From positions 1-21,947 of the forward strand of contig CAYZED010000032.1 in the NCBI GenBank assembly GCA_964477445.1: a stretch of 21,947 nt of DNA, written 5' to 3'. Origin of the DNA: CAYZED01 sp964477445 (GTDB lineage Bacteria; Bacillota; Clostridia; Lutisporales; Lutisporaceae). Of the stretch, positions 21,708 to 21,947 are shown one piece after another. Under the pieces are notes generated by a model. The model was not told where the DNA came from. It ran no database searches and worked only from the letters and a program-made list of their open reading frames with translations. Position 1 is the first letter of the stretch; each line of letters starts with the position of its first letter. The position numbers and the translations under genes were made by a program.

Positions 21708-21947
21708 ATGGGGTTTAGATTAAGAAAAAGTATTAATCTTGGTGGCGGTTTTAGAATAAATCTTAGTAAAAAAGGTTTTGGATTATCTTTTGGGAGAAAA
21801 GGTGCCCGAGTTTCCATTAATTCAAAAGGAAGAAAATCTTCTACTATAGGAATACCAGGCACTGGTCTTTCTTATACTTCAAGTACCTCTCCTCGTAAAA
21901 AAATCAATAAAAAAATAATCTCTGTATCAAAAAACAAAATCCCTTAT
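21708..21947 (+). CDS. DUF4236 protein, 3' end outside the window
   Basis: ATG 21708 follows AAGGGGGG. The visible 80 residues begin MGFRLRKSINLGGGFRINLS and carry the family's GFGLSFGRKGARVSIN and IGIPGTGLSY motifs, which define DUF4236; a Lys/Ser-rich stretch follows. The domain is found in many bacteria and prophages without a known function. It is transcribed with the repressor orientation, outside the lytic operons, and has an operator-like site in its promoter. It may therefore be a gene expressed in the lysogen or at induction. Confidence 0.82.
   Translation, partial: MGFRLRKSINLGGGFRINLSKKGFGLSFGRKGARVSINSKGRKSSTIGIPGTGLSYTSSTSPRKKINKKIISVSKNKIPY

Noticed and set aside
1..21947. tRNA genes, insertion sequences, att sites
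   Set aside because: No cloverleaf, transposase or long terminal repeat was seen. The integrase and att sites probably lie outside the window.

Overview
The window is most of a temperate, tailed (siphovirus-type) prophage in a low-GC Gram-positive host. GC is roughly one third by eye, AGGAGG-type ribosome binding sites are strong, and TTG starts are frequent. The protein styles (HK97-type head genes, a tail tube protein starting MDNKYGEF, an RinA/ArpU-like late regulator, DUF4236) point to the Bacillota, most likely the Clostridia; that placement is inference. The sequence comes from a draft assembly: seven runs of exactly ten N each interrupt a gene, and several genes must be read across them.

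Almost everything is on the minus strand and is best read right to left. At the right end (about 20,836-21,947) is the lysogeny switch. A rightward XRE repressor gene (21214-21600) faces a leftward small Cro-like XRE gene (20843-21037). Between them lie two good promoters and four 15-bp palindromic operators. Two further copies lie at the end of the cro-like gene and in front of a rightward DUF4236 gene that runs off the window.

The leftward early operon (about 20,727 to 13,539) holds a phage XRE regulator, an excisionase-like HTH protein, small hypothetical genes, a DUF4406 protein and a replisome organizer that carries an iteron-like putative origin inside its own coding sequence. It continues with a helix-turn-helix protein, a Myb/SANT-repeat protein, a string of small, often cysteine-rich proteins, an HNH protein, SSB, an RinA/ArpU-type late regulator and a catalytic-domain-only tyrosine recombinase. 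Most neighbours overlap by ATGA or similar junctions, so they are probably translationally coupled.

Between the early and late regions sits a cargo-like gene for a four-helix membrane protein (12400-13329). It is followed by a near-consensus late promoter (12343-12371) overlapped by an inverted repeat. The late operon then runs HNH, putative cos, TerS, TerL, portal, prohead protease, major capsid protein, connector, head closure, HK97 gp10-like protein, tail terminator-like protein, tail tube, tail assembly chaperone with a -1 frameshift, tape measure, tail hub-like protein, and the start of one more tail gene at the left edge. Intrinsic terminators follow the major capsid and tail tube genes.

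Most notable are the decoded repressor/operator circuit, the putative origin, the programmed frameshift site, Ig-like domains of two different types on the capsid and tail tube proteins, and a tail tube gene whose middle is missing and replaced by a stop-rich stretch. That last feature suggests a defective prophage or a misassembly. I see no tRNA, CRISPR array, insertion sequence or att site.
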